Source: Metapseudomonas boanensis
Lineage (GTDB): Bacteria > Pseudomonadota > Gammaproteobacteria > Pseudomonadales > Pseudomonadaceae
Length of the DNA stretch: 64,000 bases
Assembly: GCF_018704125.1 (NCBI RefSeq)
Contig: NZ_JAGTIS010000010.1
Location: 124,001 to 188,000 of the forward strand
Direction: 5' to 3'
Under the pieces are notes generated by a model. The model was not told the origin of the DNA. It saw only the letters and a program-made list of their open reading frames with translations, and ran no database searches. Below are positions 35,789-44,124 of the stretch, piece by piece. The translations under genes were made by a program, and so were the position numbers. Within the stretch, counting starts at the first letter, position 1. Each line of letters begins with the position of its first letter.

Positions 35789-36454
35789 ATGGCTTATCAA
35801 TTCGACTTCGCACCGGTGCTGGGGCAGGGTGGGATGCTGCTCGAAGGGGCGTTGTTCACCCTCGAGCTGACTGCAATCGGCACCTTGCTGGGCTTGGGCA
35901 TCGGCATCGTCGGTGCGGCCGTTCGCGCCTGGCGCCTGCGGCCCTTCGACTGGTTGTTCGGCATATACGTGGAGCTGATCCGCAACACACCCTTCATCGT
36001 GCAGCTGTTCTTCATCTTCTTCGGCCTGCCATCGCTGGGTGTCCGCCTGACCGAGTGGCAAGCGGCGGTGCTGGCGATGGTGATCAACCTCGGTGCCTAT
36101 TCAACCGAGATCATCCGCGCCGGTATCCTGGCGATTCCCAAGGGACAGCTGGAGGCGGCCGCGGCGTTGGCAATGAGTCGCTTCGAGGCCTTCCGTCATG
36201 TGGTGATCCAGCCCGCGCTGGGCAAGGTCTGGCCGGCGCTGTCGAGCCAGATCGTCATCGTCATGCTGGGTTCGGCGGTGTGCTCGCAGATCGCCACCGA
36301 GGAGTTGTCGTTCGCCGCCAACTTCATCCAGTCCCGTAACTTCCGGGCGTTCGAGACCTATCTGCTGACGACCCTGCTCTACCTGGCAATGGCCGTCCTG
36401 CTACGCCAATTGCTGGGCTGGGTCGGCCAGCGGTTGATCGGGGGGAGGCGCTGA
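35789..36454 (+). CDS. Amino-acid ABC transporter permease
   Basis: A 221-residue PAAT permease with about five helices and coupling loop ALAMSRFEAFRHVVIQPALGKVWPAL. ELIRNTPFIVQLFFIFFGLPSLGVRL is the hallmark early segment. Its stop overlaps the next start (1 bp). Confidence 0.92.
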   Translation: MAYQFDFAPVLGQGGMLLEGALFTLELTAIGTLLGLGIGIVGAAVRAWRLRPFDWLFGIYVELIRNTPFIVQLFFIFFGLPSLGVRLTEWQAAVLAMVINLGAYSTEIIRAGILAIPKGQLEAAAALAMSRFEAFRHVVIQPALGKVWPALSSQIVIVMLGSAVCSQIATEELSFAANFIQSRNFRAFETYLLTTLLYLAMAVLLRQLLGWVGQRLIGGRR

Positions 36455-37101
36455 TGGACTTCAGCTTCTGGGATATCACCCGCAACCTGCTCATCGGCCT
36501 GCAATGGACGTTGCTGCTATCGCTGGTGGCCTTCATTTGTGGCGGCATCGCCGGGTTGCTGGTGATGCTCGCGCGGATCTCCGACAACCTGACGCTGCGC
36601 GTCCTCGCTCGCGGTTACATCGAGTTGTTCCAGGGCACGCCGCTGTTGATGCAGCTGTTCATGGTGTTCTTCGGCATCGCCCTATTCGGGGTGGACGTCT
36701 CCGCCTGGCTCGCCGCAGCGACGGCGCTGACCTTGTTCACCAGCGCGTTCCTGGCGGAGATCTGGCGCGGCTGCGTCGAGTCGATCCCGCGTGGCCAGTG
36801 GGAGGCCTCGGCGAGCCTGGCCTTGGGGCGCCTGGAGCAACTGCGCCACGTGGTCCTGCCACAGGCGCTGCGCATCGCCATTGCGCCCACCGTGGGCTTC
36901 TCGGTGCAGGTGGTGAAAGGCACGGCGGTGACTTCGATCATCGGCTTCACCGAATTGACCAAGACCGGCGGCATGCTGGCCAACGCCACCTTCGAGCCCT
37001 TCATGATCTACGGCCTGGTGTCCCTGGGCTACTTCATCCTCTGCTATCCGCTCTCGCTGAGCGCACGCCATCTGGAAAGGAGGCTGCATGCCCCTGCTTA
37101 G
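36454..37101 (+). CDS. Amino-acid ABC transporter permease
   Basis: A 215-residue PAAT permease (YIELFQGTPLLMQLFMVFFGIALFGVDV; coupling loop SLALGRLEQLRHVVLPQALRIAIAP). It overlaps the ATPase gene by 14 bp and pairs with the preceding permease. Confidence 0.92.
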   Translation: MDFSFWDITRNLLIGLQWTLLLSLVAFICGGIAGLLVMLARISDNLTLRVLARGYIELFQGTPLLMQLFMVFFGIALFGVDVSAWLAAATALTLFTSAFLAEIWRGCVESIPRGQWEASASLALGRLEQLRHVVLPQALRIAIAPTVGFSVQVVKGTAVTSIIGFTELTKTGGMLANATFEPFMIYGLVSLGYFILCYPLSLSARHLERRLHAPA

Positions 37102-37819
37102 AATCTCTGCACTGCACAAGCACTACGGCGACAACCATGTGCTCAAGGGCGTCGACCTCAGCATCGACGAAGGTGAAGTGGTCGCCATCATCGGTCGCAG
37201 CGGCTCGGGGAAGAGCACCTTGCTACGCACCCTCAATGGCCTGGAGTCGATCAACGACGGCGTGATCGAGGTGGACGGTGAATACCTCGACGCCGAACGC
37301 GCCGACTTGCGTTCGTTGCGACAAAAGGTCGGCATGGTGTTCCAGCAGTTCAACCTGTTCCCGCACCTGACCGTGGGCGAGAACGTGATGCTCGCCCCGC
37401 AGGTGGTGAAGAAGGTCTCCAAGACCGAGGCTCGTGCCCTGGCCGAGCAGATGCTGGCGCGTGTGGGGCTGGCCGAGAAGATCGATGCCTACCCCGAACG
37501 CCTGTCGGGAGGCCAGCAGCAGCGCGTGGCTATCGCCCGTGCGCTGGCCATGTCGCCCAAGGTACTGCTGTGCGACGAGATCACGTCCGCGCTGGACCCG
37601 GAGCTGGTCAACGAAGTGCTTGGCGTAGTGCGTCAGCTGGCCCGCGAAGGCATGACCCTGATCATGGTCACCCACGAAATGCGCTTCGCCCGCGAGGTGG
37701 GTGACAAGCTGGTATTCATGCACCAGGGGCGGGTGCATGAGGCGGGGCATCCGAAAGCATTGTTCAGCCAACCTCAGACGCCTGAGCTGGCGAACTTCAT
37801 CGGGATGGTCGGGCAGTAG
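37088..37819 (+). CDS. Amino-acid ABC transporter ATPase
   Basis: A 243-residue ATPase with Walker A GRSGSGKST, Q-loop FQQFNLFPHLT, signature [16 protein letters not shown], Walker B VLLCDEITSALD and VTHEM. AAAGGAGG lies just before the ATG at 37088. Last gene of the GntR-controlled importer; nested dead insertion elements follow immediately. Confidence 0.93.
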   Translation: MPLLRISALHKHYGDNHVLKGVDLSIDEGEVVAIIGRSGSGKSTLLRTLNGLESINDGVIEVDGEYLDAERADLRSLRQKVGMVFQQFNLFPHLTVGENVMLAPQVVKKVSKTEARALAEQMLARVGLAEKIDAYPERLSGGQQQRVAIARALAMSPKVLLCDEITSALDPELVNEVLGVVRQLAREGMTLIMVTHEMRFAREVGDKLVFMHQGRVHEAGHPKALFSQPQTPELANFIGMVGQ

Positions 37820-38036
37820 CTACGTAATACCCGGCAGGACGGAAATGCTGTTCACTTAGGCATTGGCGGCAGCGCATATGGGGAGGGGCGTGACTGGCCT
37901 TCGGAGCAGTCTGCCACCTCAAGCCCGATTTAATGAAGGTTCTTTGCGGAATCGGGGGGAAGAGCGAGTTGACAGTCGGGGAAGTGGGTAAATTGGCAAT
38001 CGCCAAACATCCCAACCCCCACCCCCTGCTGTCGCC

Positions 38037-38276
38037 GTGCACCCTATTGATCTTGCCCCTTTCTGGCCAGGCTACGAGGTCGTCGCCTGTCGCCAATCCA
38101 CTCACGACACCCTGTTGACCCACGAGCAGCAGCACATCCGCCAGGTGCGGGATCGTGACCTGCAGGATCAGCGCGTCCTGCTGCAACTGCCGGTGCGTCG
38201 CGTCGACTGCCGGTACTGCGGACGCGTATCCGAGCGGATCGACTGTCTGGCGCCGGCTTCCCGCCTTCCCCGGAAA
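38037..38276 (+). pseudogene. ISL3 transposase N-terminal fragment
   Basis: About 80 codons: IDLAPFWPGYEVVACRQSTHDTLLTHEQQHIRQVRDRDLQDQRVLLQLPVRRVDCRYCGRVSERIDCLAPASRLPRK. RQVRDRDLQDQRVLLQLPVRRVDCRYCGR is the zinc-finger/N-terminal region of ISL3 transposases. The first CxxC pair is missing (deletion before THEQQ) and the catalytic DDE domain is gone, so it is inactive. Confidence 0.8.
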
Positions 38277-38342
38277 GCAGCCTGCAACACCTCCTTGGCG
38301 GACTTGTCGGGCGGAGTGACACATCGAAGGCGCGCGAAACCT

Positions 38343-38399
38343 TGTAGGAGCCAGCTTGCTGGCGAATGGCGCATGTTCGCCAGCAAGCTGGCTCCTACA
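38343..38399. repeat. REP-type palindrome with 24-bp perfect arms
   Basis: Arms of 24 nt starting TGTAGGAGCCAGCTTGCTGG, loop of 9 nt. It lies inside the ISL3 remnant, so it arrived after that insertion or replaced transposase sequence. Confidence 0.85.
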
Positions 38400-38473
38400 G
38401 AGAGAGTACCGGCTATCCGGCTGTCAACTCGCCTCTCCCCCAGATTCCGCGATGAACCTTAATGAAGGCCCTG

Positions 38474-38529
38474 GAGGAGCGAGCTCTGCTTGCGAAGGAG
38501 GCGGGTTCGCGAGCAGAGCTCGCTCCTAC
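38474..38529. repeat. REP-type palindrome, second copy
   Basis: Near-perfect arms (GGAGCGAGCTCTGCT..GCGAA and complement) of the GTAGGAGC family, 16 bp beyond the ISL3 right end and inside the outer element. Confidence 0.8.
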
Positions 38530-38575
38530 GAGAGATACCTGCCCAACAGAAACAACTTCGTGATGATGTAAAACC

Positions 38576-38617
38576 AAAAACGCCGCCCTCCTGCTGAAGG
38601 GAAAGCGGCGTTTTTTC
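38576..38617 (+). terminator. Rho-independent terminator
   Basis: AAAAACGCCGC stem with GCGGCGTTTTTT, 18-nt loop, T run on the forward strand. It lies within the outer insertion remnant close to its right end and would end transcripts from the ABC operon. Confidence 0.8.
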
Positions 38618-38888
38618 TTAAGTGAACAGCATGACGGCAGGACGGGGCAGTTCCTTGGTCCTAAAAAGGCGCATGGCACGATGGGTTTCGCGAACAGTAC
38701 GCGCGCGCGAACCCTGATCCTGATCCTGGCCCAGCGGGAAGAGTTCGTTGTTGGCGAGCGACGAAATTTAACCAGGTCCCAGTTTGGCGACGAGTACGGC
38801 AACCCCTGAGGCGTGGGCTGCCATACCCGACTAAGCGGTTACGAGTTTTTCGGCGGGTAGTTGCCGCGACCGCATCCCGCCGCGCGCC

Positions 38889-40166
38889 TCAGTGCACCGC
38901 GCGCTGGCCGGCGAGCAGGTGCCGTTCGCGTTCCAGGGCAGTGGCCAGGCCGGCCTGGCCGTCGCGCCTGGCCGCGACCAGCAGCGTCTGGTCGAGCAGG
39001 TCGCGCTGCGCGTGGCTGCCGCCGAAACCGTGTGCCTGATTGCGGATCGCCCGCAGCAGCTCTACGCAGCGGGCGTAGCGGCCGTCATGGTAGGCCAGCA
39101 ACGCCTCGATGGCCGGCGCGCCGATCTCGCGGGTCATTCGCGTATTGTCGTCGTCGCGCTGTAGCGCGCACGCCTGTGCCCGCTGCACCCGTTCCAGCAG
39201 ATCGCTGCGCCCGGCACTGGCGAAGGCCATGCAGGCGTGCAGGTCGTTGAAGGCGTAGTGGCCGTCGTCGGCCAGCAGCGCCCAGCGCTCGGCCAGGTTC
39301 TGCCAGCGCTCGCCCGGGTCGACGCCGCGCAGCTGCAGGCGCCAGAGCAGGGCGCTGGCGTCCACCAGCTCGAGGGCGATCTGCGAGCCGCTGGCGTCGA
39401 TCGAGTTGTCGAACAGCTCGAGCACGCTGGCGCTATCGCCCAGCTCCAGGTGGTACAGCGCCAGGTGCCACCAGTTGTGTACGGCGAGCATGTTGTCCTG
39501 CTGCCAGGCGGGGTTGCCGCGCATCCAGGCGATGCCCTCCTCGCGCCGGCCCTGCATCTCCAGCACGTGCGCCACCGCGTGCTGGGCCCAGGCGTCCGCC
39601 GGCTCGCGGGATATGGCCTGGCGGCCGAGGCGCTCGGCCAGGCGGTAGTCGCCGCATTCCTCCAAGCCGAAGGCGTACATGCCTAGCAGCGCGTGGTAGC
39701 CCGGCACGTCCGCTGACCAAGCCGGCAGCACCCGGGCGATGCGGTCGCGCAACATGCGTGCGTCGCCGGTGAAGAAGTCCAGCTGGTGGCCGACCTGCAG
39801 CGCCAGCAGGTCGTGGGGGTACTCGACGCTGAGGTCTTCCAGGCTACGCCCGGCCAGCAGCCAGTGGCCGTCCACCCACTGCCCCACGGCCTGCAGGTGG
39901 CGCGCCTCGCGGTCGTTGTGCGGCAGGGCGCGGGCGCGCTCCAGGGCGGCGCGGGCCTCGGGCACGGCGCCGCCTTCGCTGCTCATGAGGTATAGCCAGG
40001 CGCGCAGCACGTGGCCCATGACCAGTTCGGGGGAGGCCGCCAGCGCCGCATCGGCGCTGGCCAGCGGATCGTTGCGCAAGCAGCGCAGTTGCGTCAGACC
40101 GCGCTCGAGCAGTGCCAGGGCCTCGGCGTTGCAGCCGGTCAGTTGGTGTCCGTGTGCATCTTTCAT
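38889..40166 (-). CDS. Tetratricopeptide-repeat protein
   Basis: A 425-residue soluble helical protein with TPR-like repeats, for example SPELVMGHVLRAWLYLMSSEGGAVPEARAALERARAL and EPADAWAQHAVAHVLEMQGRREEGIAWM. No signal peptide. The start is taken as ATG 40166; the frame is open much further upstream (to 41135) but that part is antisense to the divergent GlxA-type gene. Divergent from that regulator with a 96-bp promoter gap, suggesting it is its target. Enzymatic role unknown. Confidence 0.8.
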   Translation of the reverse strand: MKDAHGHQLTGCNAEALALLERGLTQLRCLRNDPLASADAALAASPELVMGHVLRAWLYLMSSEGGAVPEARAALERARALPHNDREARHLQAVGQWVDGHWLLAGRSLEDLSVEYPHDLLALQVGHQLDFFTGDARMLRDRIARVLPAWSADVPGYHALLGMYAFGLEECGDYRLAERLGRQAISREPADAWAQHAVAHVLEMQGRREEGIAWMRGNPAWQQDNMLAVHNWWHLALYHLELGDSASVLELFDNSIDASGSQIALELVDASALLWRLQLRGVDPGERWQNLAERWALLADDGHYAFNDLHACMAFASAGRSDLLERVQRAQACALQRDDDNTRMTREIGAPAIEALLAYHDGRYARCVELLRAIRNQAHGFGGSHAQRDLLDQTLLVAARRDGQAGLATALERERHLLAGQRAVH

Positions 40167-40262
40167 TGTTCTATGCTCCAAGGGTCGGGTTCGCTGGCCA
40201 CGGCCAGTGCGTTCATCTTCGGCCTGCCGCGCGAACCGCACCAAGGTCATCCAGGTCAGAAA

Positions 40263-41336
40263 ATGGGCATTTCCGCCATGTCCCGCCCCGATTCCACAAA
40301 CCGCGACCGTCCCCTGAGCGTCGGCCTGCTCGCCCTGCCGGATACCACCGCCTCGACGCTGTTCGGCCTGTTCGACCTGCTGCAGGGCACCCGCCGCGAC
40401 TGGCAGATGCTGCTCAACCAGACCGAGGTCGCCTCGCCGTTCCGGCCGCTGATCCTCAGTCGCGACGGTCTGCCGCTGCGAGCCGCCAACGAAGTGCTGA
40501 TCCAGCCGCATGCCGGCTTGGCCGACGCGGCCCCGGTCGATGTGGTGATCGTCAGCGACCTGGCGGTCAGCCCCTGGCAGCCGCTGGGCGAGCGTTATGA
40601 CATCGAGGTGCAGTGGCTGCGCGAGCGCCATGCTGCCGGCGCGACTCTGGCCTCGGCCTGCTCCGGCGCGCTGCTGCTGGCGCGCACCGGGCTGCTGGAC
40701 GGCTACGAGGGCACCTCGCACTGGGGCTACTGCGAGAGCCTGCAGCGCGAACACCCGCGTGTCCGCTGGCAGCCGGGCAAGGCCCTGGTGACCTCCGGCG
40801 AGGGCCAGCGCCTGGTGATGGCCGGCAGCGGCACCAGCTGGCACGCCCTGGCGCTGTACCTGATCGCCCGTTTCGTCGGCGCCGAGGAGGCGATGCAGAT
40901 GGCGCGGATCAACCTGCTGGACTGGGACTCCACCAGCCCGCTGGCCTACGCGGCGATGATGCGCACCGGGCAGCAGGCTGATCCGGTGATCGCGCGCTGC
41001 CAGGAGTGGGCCGCGCTGCACTACGAGAGCGAGGCGCCGGTGGCGGCCATGGTGCAGATGAGCGGGCTGGCCGAGCGCACCTTCCTGCGTCGATTCTCCC
41101 AGGCCACCAGCATGTCGCCGCTGGATTACGTGCACACCCTGCGCCTGGAGGATGCCAAGCAGATGCTCGAGGCGGGCGAACTGCCGGTCGAGGCCATTGC
41201 CCTGGAGGTGGGCTACCAGGACGCCGGTTTCTTCGGCCGCCTGTTTCGGCGCAAGGTCGGCCTGACCCCGGCGCAGTACCGGCGCCGCTTCGGCGTGCTG
41301 GCGCGGCGCCTGAGTGGGGTGGCTAGCGAGGACTGA
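40263..41336 (+). CDS. GlxA-family AraC-type regulator (DJ-1/PfpI domain)
   Basis: A 357-residue regulator with an N-terminal DJ-1/PfpI-like domain (residues about 15-200, containing LASACSGALLLARTGLLDGYEGTSHW) and a C-terminal AraC DNA-binding domain (MVQMSGLAERTFLRRFSQATSMSPLDYVHTLRLEDAKQML; VEAIALEVGYQDAGFFGRLFRRKVGLTPAQYRRRF). Such proteins often control catabolism of amine compounds. Start ambiguous between ATG 40263 and ATG 40278. Very high GC compared with the island that follows. Confidence 0.88.
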   Translation: MGISAMSRPDSTNRDRPLSVGLLALPDTTASTLFGLFDLLQGTRRDWQMLLNQTEVASPFRPLILSRDGLPLRAANEVLIQPHAGLADAAPVDVVIVSDLAVSPWQPLGERYDIEVQWLRERHAAGATLASACSGALLLARTGLLDGYEGTSHWGYCESLQREHPRVRWQPGKALVTSGEGQRLVMAGSGTSWHALALYLIARFVGAEEAMQMARINLLDWDSTSPLAYAAMMRTGQQADPVIARCQEWAALHYESEAPVAAMVQMSGLAERTFLRRFSQATSMSPLDYVHTLRLEDAKQMLEAGELPVEAIALEVGYQDAGFFGRLFRRKVGLTPAQYRRRFGVLARRLSGVASED

Positions 41337-41435
41337 GCGGTTGGCTCGCCCGCCAACCGCTCGTTGCCCGGGGCCTGCCCGGCTTGCGCTTGCGCTGCTA
41401 CGGCGTCTTCGCGCAAGTGGCCGGGCGGCTGATGG

Positions 41436-41755
41436 TCAGGCGCAGTCGCTGCGCGGGTAGGTGATCACGTTGTGCGTCTCCGACAGCACCTGGGCGATGT
41501 CGAGGGTTTCCTGGGCGCTGAGGCCGAGCTTCTTCGAGCCCACCTCCTGCAGGGTGCCCAGATCGAACGGCAGCGTCGCCGCCTCGCGAATACTCTTGGT
41601 CTTCAGCTCGACCAGTAGGCGCTGCCGGCGCGTCGCATGGCCTCGGCGGCGTCCTGCGCCAGCTCCGGCTGCAGCCGGCGGCTTTGCTCGTCGCGGCGTC
41701 ATCCGGTGCGCGCCACTGCGCGGTGAAGGGCGTTCCGCCTTGCCCCATCTGCCCG
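41436..41755 (-). pseudogene. Frameshifted DNA topoisomerase III (TopB) relic
   Basis: Three successive reverse-strand frames together read like an internal TopB segment: PFTAQWRAPDDAA, then DEQSRRLQPELAQDAAEAMRRAGSA, then LLVELKTKSIREAATLPFDLGTLQEVGSKKLGLSAQETLDIAQVLSETHNVITYPRSDC, the last containing the catalytic Tyr region. The need for two frame changes and the missing ends show it is dead. Topoisomerase III genes of this type are typical of integrative conjugative elements. Confidence 0.75.
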
Positions 41756-41809
41756 CGACTGAGTGACGAGCCTCATTCAAGGTGCCACCACAATTTCGGG
41801 GTCTTTGGT

Positions 41810-41837
41810 AATAAAAAAGCCGGCTTGTGGCCGGCTT
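41810..41837. other. Putative attL, 28-bp direct repeat
   Basis: Identical over 28 bp to 61017-61044, where the same sequence is the ppa terminator. It retains the hairpin AAGCCGGC-TTGTG-GCCGGCTT although no ppa lies here, as expected for a duplicated attachment core. A TGTCCCCACA arm-site-like motif follows at 41902-41911, matching those next to the integrase. Confidence 0.8.
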
Positions 41838-42055
41838 ATTGTGCTTATATCTATATGATTAGTAAGGAATATTTATTGCTTTTAAGATGCGTACCCTCAT
41901 TTGTCCCCACACTTTTCGTGCGCGTGACCGTTTAATGAGGAGGAATTCGTCTGGTTTGGCCGGGGCGGCGACTGTGGCAATGCGATGCTGCAGTTGCCGC
42001 GCGGTGACACACATATTCCTGTCCATGGCGAATGCCCCTTACCGGTGATCCCAGC
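41838..42055. other. Island left-end segment and probable CRISPR leader
   Basis: An AT-rich stretch (41838-41890) leads to TGTCCCCACA at 41902 and then to the first CRISPR repeat. No gene is visible. It lies on the side of the best-conserved repeats, so it is the likely leader. Confidence 0.5.
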
Positions 42056-42389
42056 GCGTTCCCCGCGCCTGCGGGGATGAACCGCCTTTCCCATCAGCGG
42101 TGGGAAAGTCGAAAAAGGGTTCCCCGCGCCTGCGGGGATGAACCAGACTTCTGGACCGGGAAGCTGCCGCCGCGCCCGTGTTCCCCGCCCCTGCGGGGAT
42201 GAACCGGTCTTCAGGTCGCCGGTGTCGCCCTTGGTGATGTGTTCCCCGCGCCCACGGGGATGAACCGACGATGTACATCTCGCCGCGGTGCGCCGGAGCG
42301 TGCTCCCCACGCCAGCGGGGACGAACCGTGGGGCGAGGCCGACCGCGTGCTCCACATCGCGTGTTCCCCGCTCCTGTGGGGATGAACCG
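42056..42389. CRISPR. Orphan type I-E-like CRISPR array, 6 repeats and 5 spacers
   Basis: 29-nt repeats at 42056, 42117, 42178, 42239, 42300 and 42361, exact 61-bp period, so five 32-nt spacers. The repeat (core TTCCCCGCGCCTGCGGGG, end ATGAACCG) matches the type I-E style of E. coli with its 7-bp stem. Repeats 5 and 6 are the most diverged (CTCCCCACG..., GCTCCTGTGG...), so the trailer is on the right and the leader on the left. No cas gene occurs in the window. A lone related repeat is at 56155-56183. Confidence 0.95.
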
Positions 42390-42489
42390 GAGGAAGTCTA
42401 TCAGCGTGGAGTCCGCACTCTCCTTGAGCGAAGCCCCTACTTGCTGGCTAGGCTTCCCAAGAACTTACTCAAGGACGCAGTGGCAAGCC

Positions 42490-43362
42490 ATGATGCTCCA
42501 ACAAGACCTATTCGAGTCCGAGGCTGCCCGCTCACTGCTGGATCAGCTGCTCGACGATGCACGCCTCTATCACAGCAGTACCGGCTACCGGGAACTGCTC
42601 GACTTCGTTGTGAAGCTCAGGAACTTCGCGCCTTTCAACGCCATGCTGCTGCATATCCAGAAGCCTGGGCTGAGCTATGCCGCATCGGCATTCGACTGGC
42701 GCGAGCGCTTCAACCGGCGTCCAAAGCGGGATGCGCGCCCCTTGCTCATCCTGTGGCCATTCGGGCCGGTGGCTTTTGTCTATGACGTGCAGGATACAGA
42801 GGGCGATGACTTGCCTAAGGACGTCAGCTTCTTCCAGGCCAGTGGGGAGATCACCGAGGAGCGCATGAAGCGCTTCCTGGTGCTGATGGAGCGCAAGCGC
42901 ATCAAGTATCAATTCTTCGATGGAGGAGAGCACAGTGCCGGTTCCATCGAGGTGACGCAAAAGCCACCAACCAAAGCGGACAAGAAGAAAAAGGCCGGGA
43001 AACCCAGCGAGTACCTAATGCGAATCAATCAGAATCACGCGCCCAACGTGCAGTTCAGCACTCTGGCCCACGAACTAGGCCACCTCTTCCTTGGCCACCT
43101 CGGGCCTGACGAGCGCCTCAGCATTCCCGAACGCCCGAAGATGACCAATGCACAGGTAGAGCTGGAGGCCGAATCCTTCGCCTACCTGGCCTGCCGCCGC
43201 AACGGGGTTTCATGCAAGTCGCAAAGCTATCTGGCCAACTATGTCGACAAACACACGAAGGTCGATAATCTGGATATCTACCAGATCGTCAGGGCGGTCG
43301 GTCAGATGGAGACCCTCTTGGAGCTGACCGCCCATACGCGCTATGAGGTGCCCACGGCTTAG
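42490..43362 (+). CDS. ImmA/IrrE-family metallopeptidase
   Basis: A 290-residue protein with zinc motif HELGH (His194, Glu195, His198) in STLAHELGHLFLGHLG and a downstream acidic ELEAESFAYLACRR supplying the third ligand, as in ImmA/IrrE (COG2856) peptidases that cleave phage or stress repressors. Residues 1-180 form an extra N-terminal domain (YRELLDFVVKLRNFAPFNAMLLHIQKPG) seen in island-borne members. No partner repressor is adjacent. Two ATG codons in tandem; I used 42490. Weak Shine-Dalgarno. Confidence 0.82.
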   Translation: MMLQQDLFESEAARSLLDQLLDDARLYHSSTGYRELLDFVVKLRNFAPFNAMLLHIQKPGLSYAASAFDWRERFNRRPKRDARPLLILWPFGPVAFVYDVQDTEGDDLPKDVSFFQASGEITEERMKRFLVLMERKRIKYQFFDGGEHSAGSIEVTQKPPTKADKKKKAGKPSEYLMRINQNHAPNVQFSTLAHELGHLFLGHLGPDERLSIPERPKMTNAQVELEAESFAYLACRRNGVSCKSQSYLANYVDKHTKVDNLDIYQIVRAVGQMETLLELTAHTRYEVPTA

Positions 43363-43598
43363 CGCCGCGTGAGTTTACCGACCCTCATCCATCAACTTCC
43401 GCCGGGCCCCGACCTGAGCCGACAGTACATGGGCCAAGTCATGCATTTCCGGACATCCACGCCAACCTGAATACACGAAGCTCGGCACCCGCTGGGCACC
43501 GCCAGGTTGCCAGGATCAGGGTAGCCTCGCGCGCGCGCGTATTGCTCTCTAAATTCGGCGCGCCATGGCTTGCAGCAGGATGCCGGGGAGCCACTTGC

Positions 43599-43985
43599 TC
43601 ACGGTGAAGTGGTACGCAAGACGTAGTACGCAACTCGGTACGCACCAAAAAAAGCTTTCCGGGGGCGCTCATGTCTGCGTTGATCTGCCGACACTCCCGG
43701 CATACCTTTCGGCTTCTGGATGTACTCAGCAGGTGCGCACAGAAAACCTATTTCGCAGCCCAACGCGCGGCGCAGATCCCATGAGCGATCAGCGGCTCGG
43801 TCGCGCTTGCTGGCCTGCTGGCTCGCGTAATTCAGGCGCATACAGTGGCGGCAGGCGCGGACTTGGTTGCCTCTCATGCCGAGCACGGTGATTTGGATGT
43901 CGTCGCCGATACGGATGGTTTGCCGATACGAACTTCGCTGCACAAAGTCACTGGCAAGGAGCTGGTGTGTGTTTGGGTCAATCAA
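43599..43985 (-). pseudogene. CsrA-like/zinc-ribbon chimeric relic
   Basis: One 128-codon frame carries two unrelated pieces. RQTIRIGDDIQITVLGMRGNQVR (about 43860-43930) is the core of CsrA/RsmA, lacking its normal start (LVLTRR) and its C-terminal half. It is followed directly by CRHCMRLNYASQQASKRDRAADRSWDLRRALGCEIG...KPKGM, resembling the C-terminal zinc-ribbon part of a mobile-element protein family. The fused product is unlikely to be functional. The rest of 43363-44124 has no recognisable gene. Confidence 0.55.
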
Positions 43986-44124
43986 CAGAATTTTCGCTGC
44001 AGCGGATTCGGCTGTGGCGCCATGTATTTCAGCTTTTATGGTTGGCCGGCAGCCTCAGTTCAGCCAGATTATCCGGTCATCCAGCGGACAATAGAGGGGA
44101 AACTAAGCCTCAGATACTTGCACA

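Larger units (their letters stand above)
37938..38458. mobile_element. Internally deleted ISL3-family insertion sequence with 8-bp target duplication
   Basis: Terminal inverted repeats of 38 nt at 37938-37975 and 38421-38458 match at 32 positions (outer GGTTC, inner GCGAGTTGACAG). The direct repeat TTAATGAA flanks both sides (37930-37937 and 38459-38466), the 8-bp duplication expected for ISL3 elements. At 521 bp it is about a third of a full ISL3 element and keeps only the start of a transposase. It is inserted inside the outer element at 37843-38634. Confidence 0.85.
37843..38634. mobile_element. Remnant insertion element (outer), with 11-bp target duplication
   Basis: Bounded by inverted ends AAATGCTGTTCACTTA (left, 37843) and its near-complement TAAGTGAACAGCATGA (right, to 38634), 14 of 16 matching, with the direct repeat CGGCAGGACGG on both sides (37832-37842 and 38635-38645). 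Target duplications of 10-13 bp fit the IS4 group. Only about 80 bp of its left and 170 bp of its right part remain around the ISL3-type element and a palindrome; no transposase is recognisable. Confidence 0.65.

Noticed and set aside
40167-41135. Upstream extension of the TPR gene frame to give a 748-residue protein
   Set aside because: The extension is antisense to the GlxA-family gene and has low-complexity composition; TPR sequence begins at 40166.
41993-42023. Possible seventh CRISPR repeat left of the first (GTTGCCGCGCGGTGAC...)
   Set aside because: Only the first bases resemble the repeat and the spacing (65 rather than 61) is wrong.
41897-42355. Open frames on both strands through the CRISPR array
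   Set aside because: They translate the 61-bp repeat unit (recurrent HPRRRGE / SSPWARGT peptides), a known artefact of type I-E arrays.
42056-43362. Search for cas genes beside the CRISPR array
   Set aside because: None of the neighbouring translations shows Cas1, Cas2, Cas3 or Cascade features; the adjacent gene is an IrrE-type peptidase.
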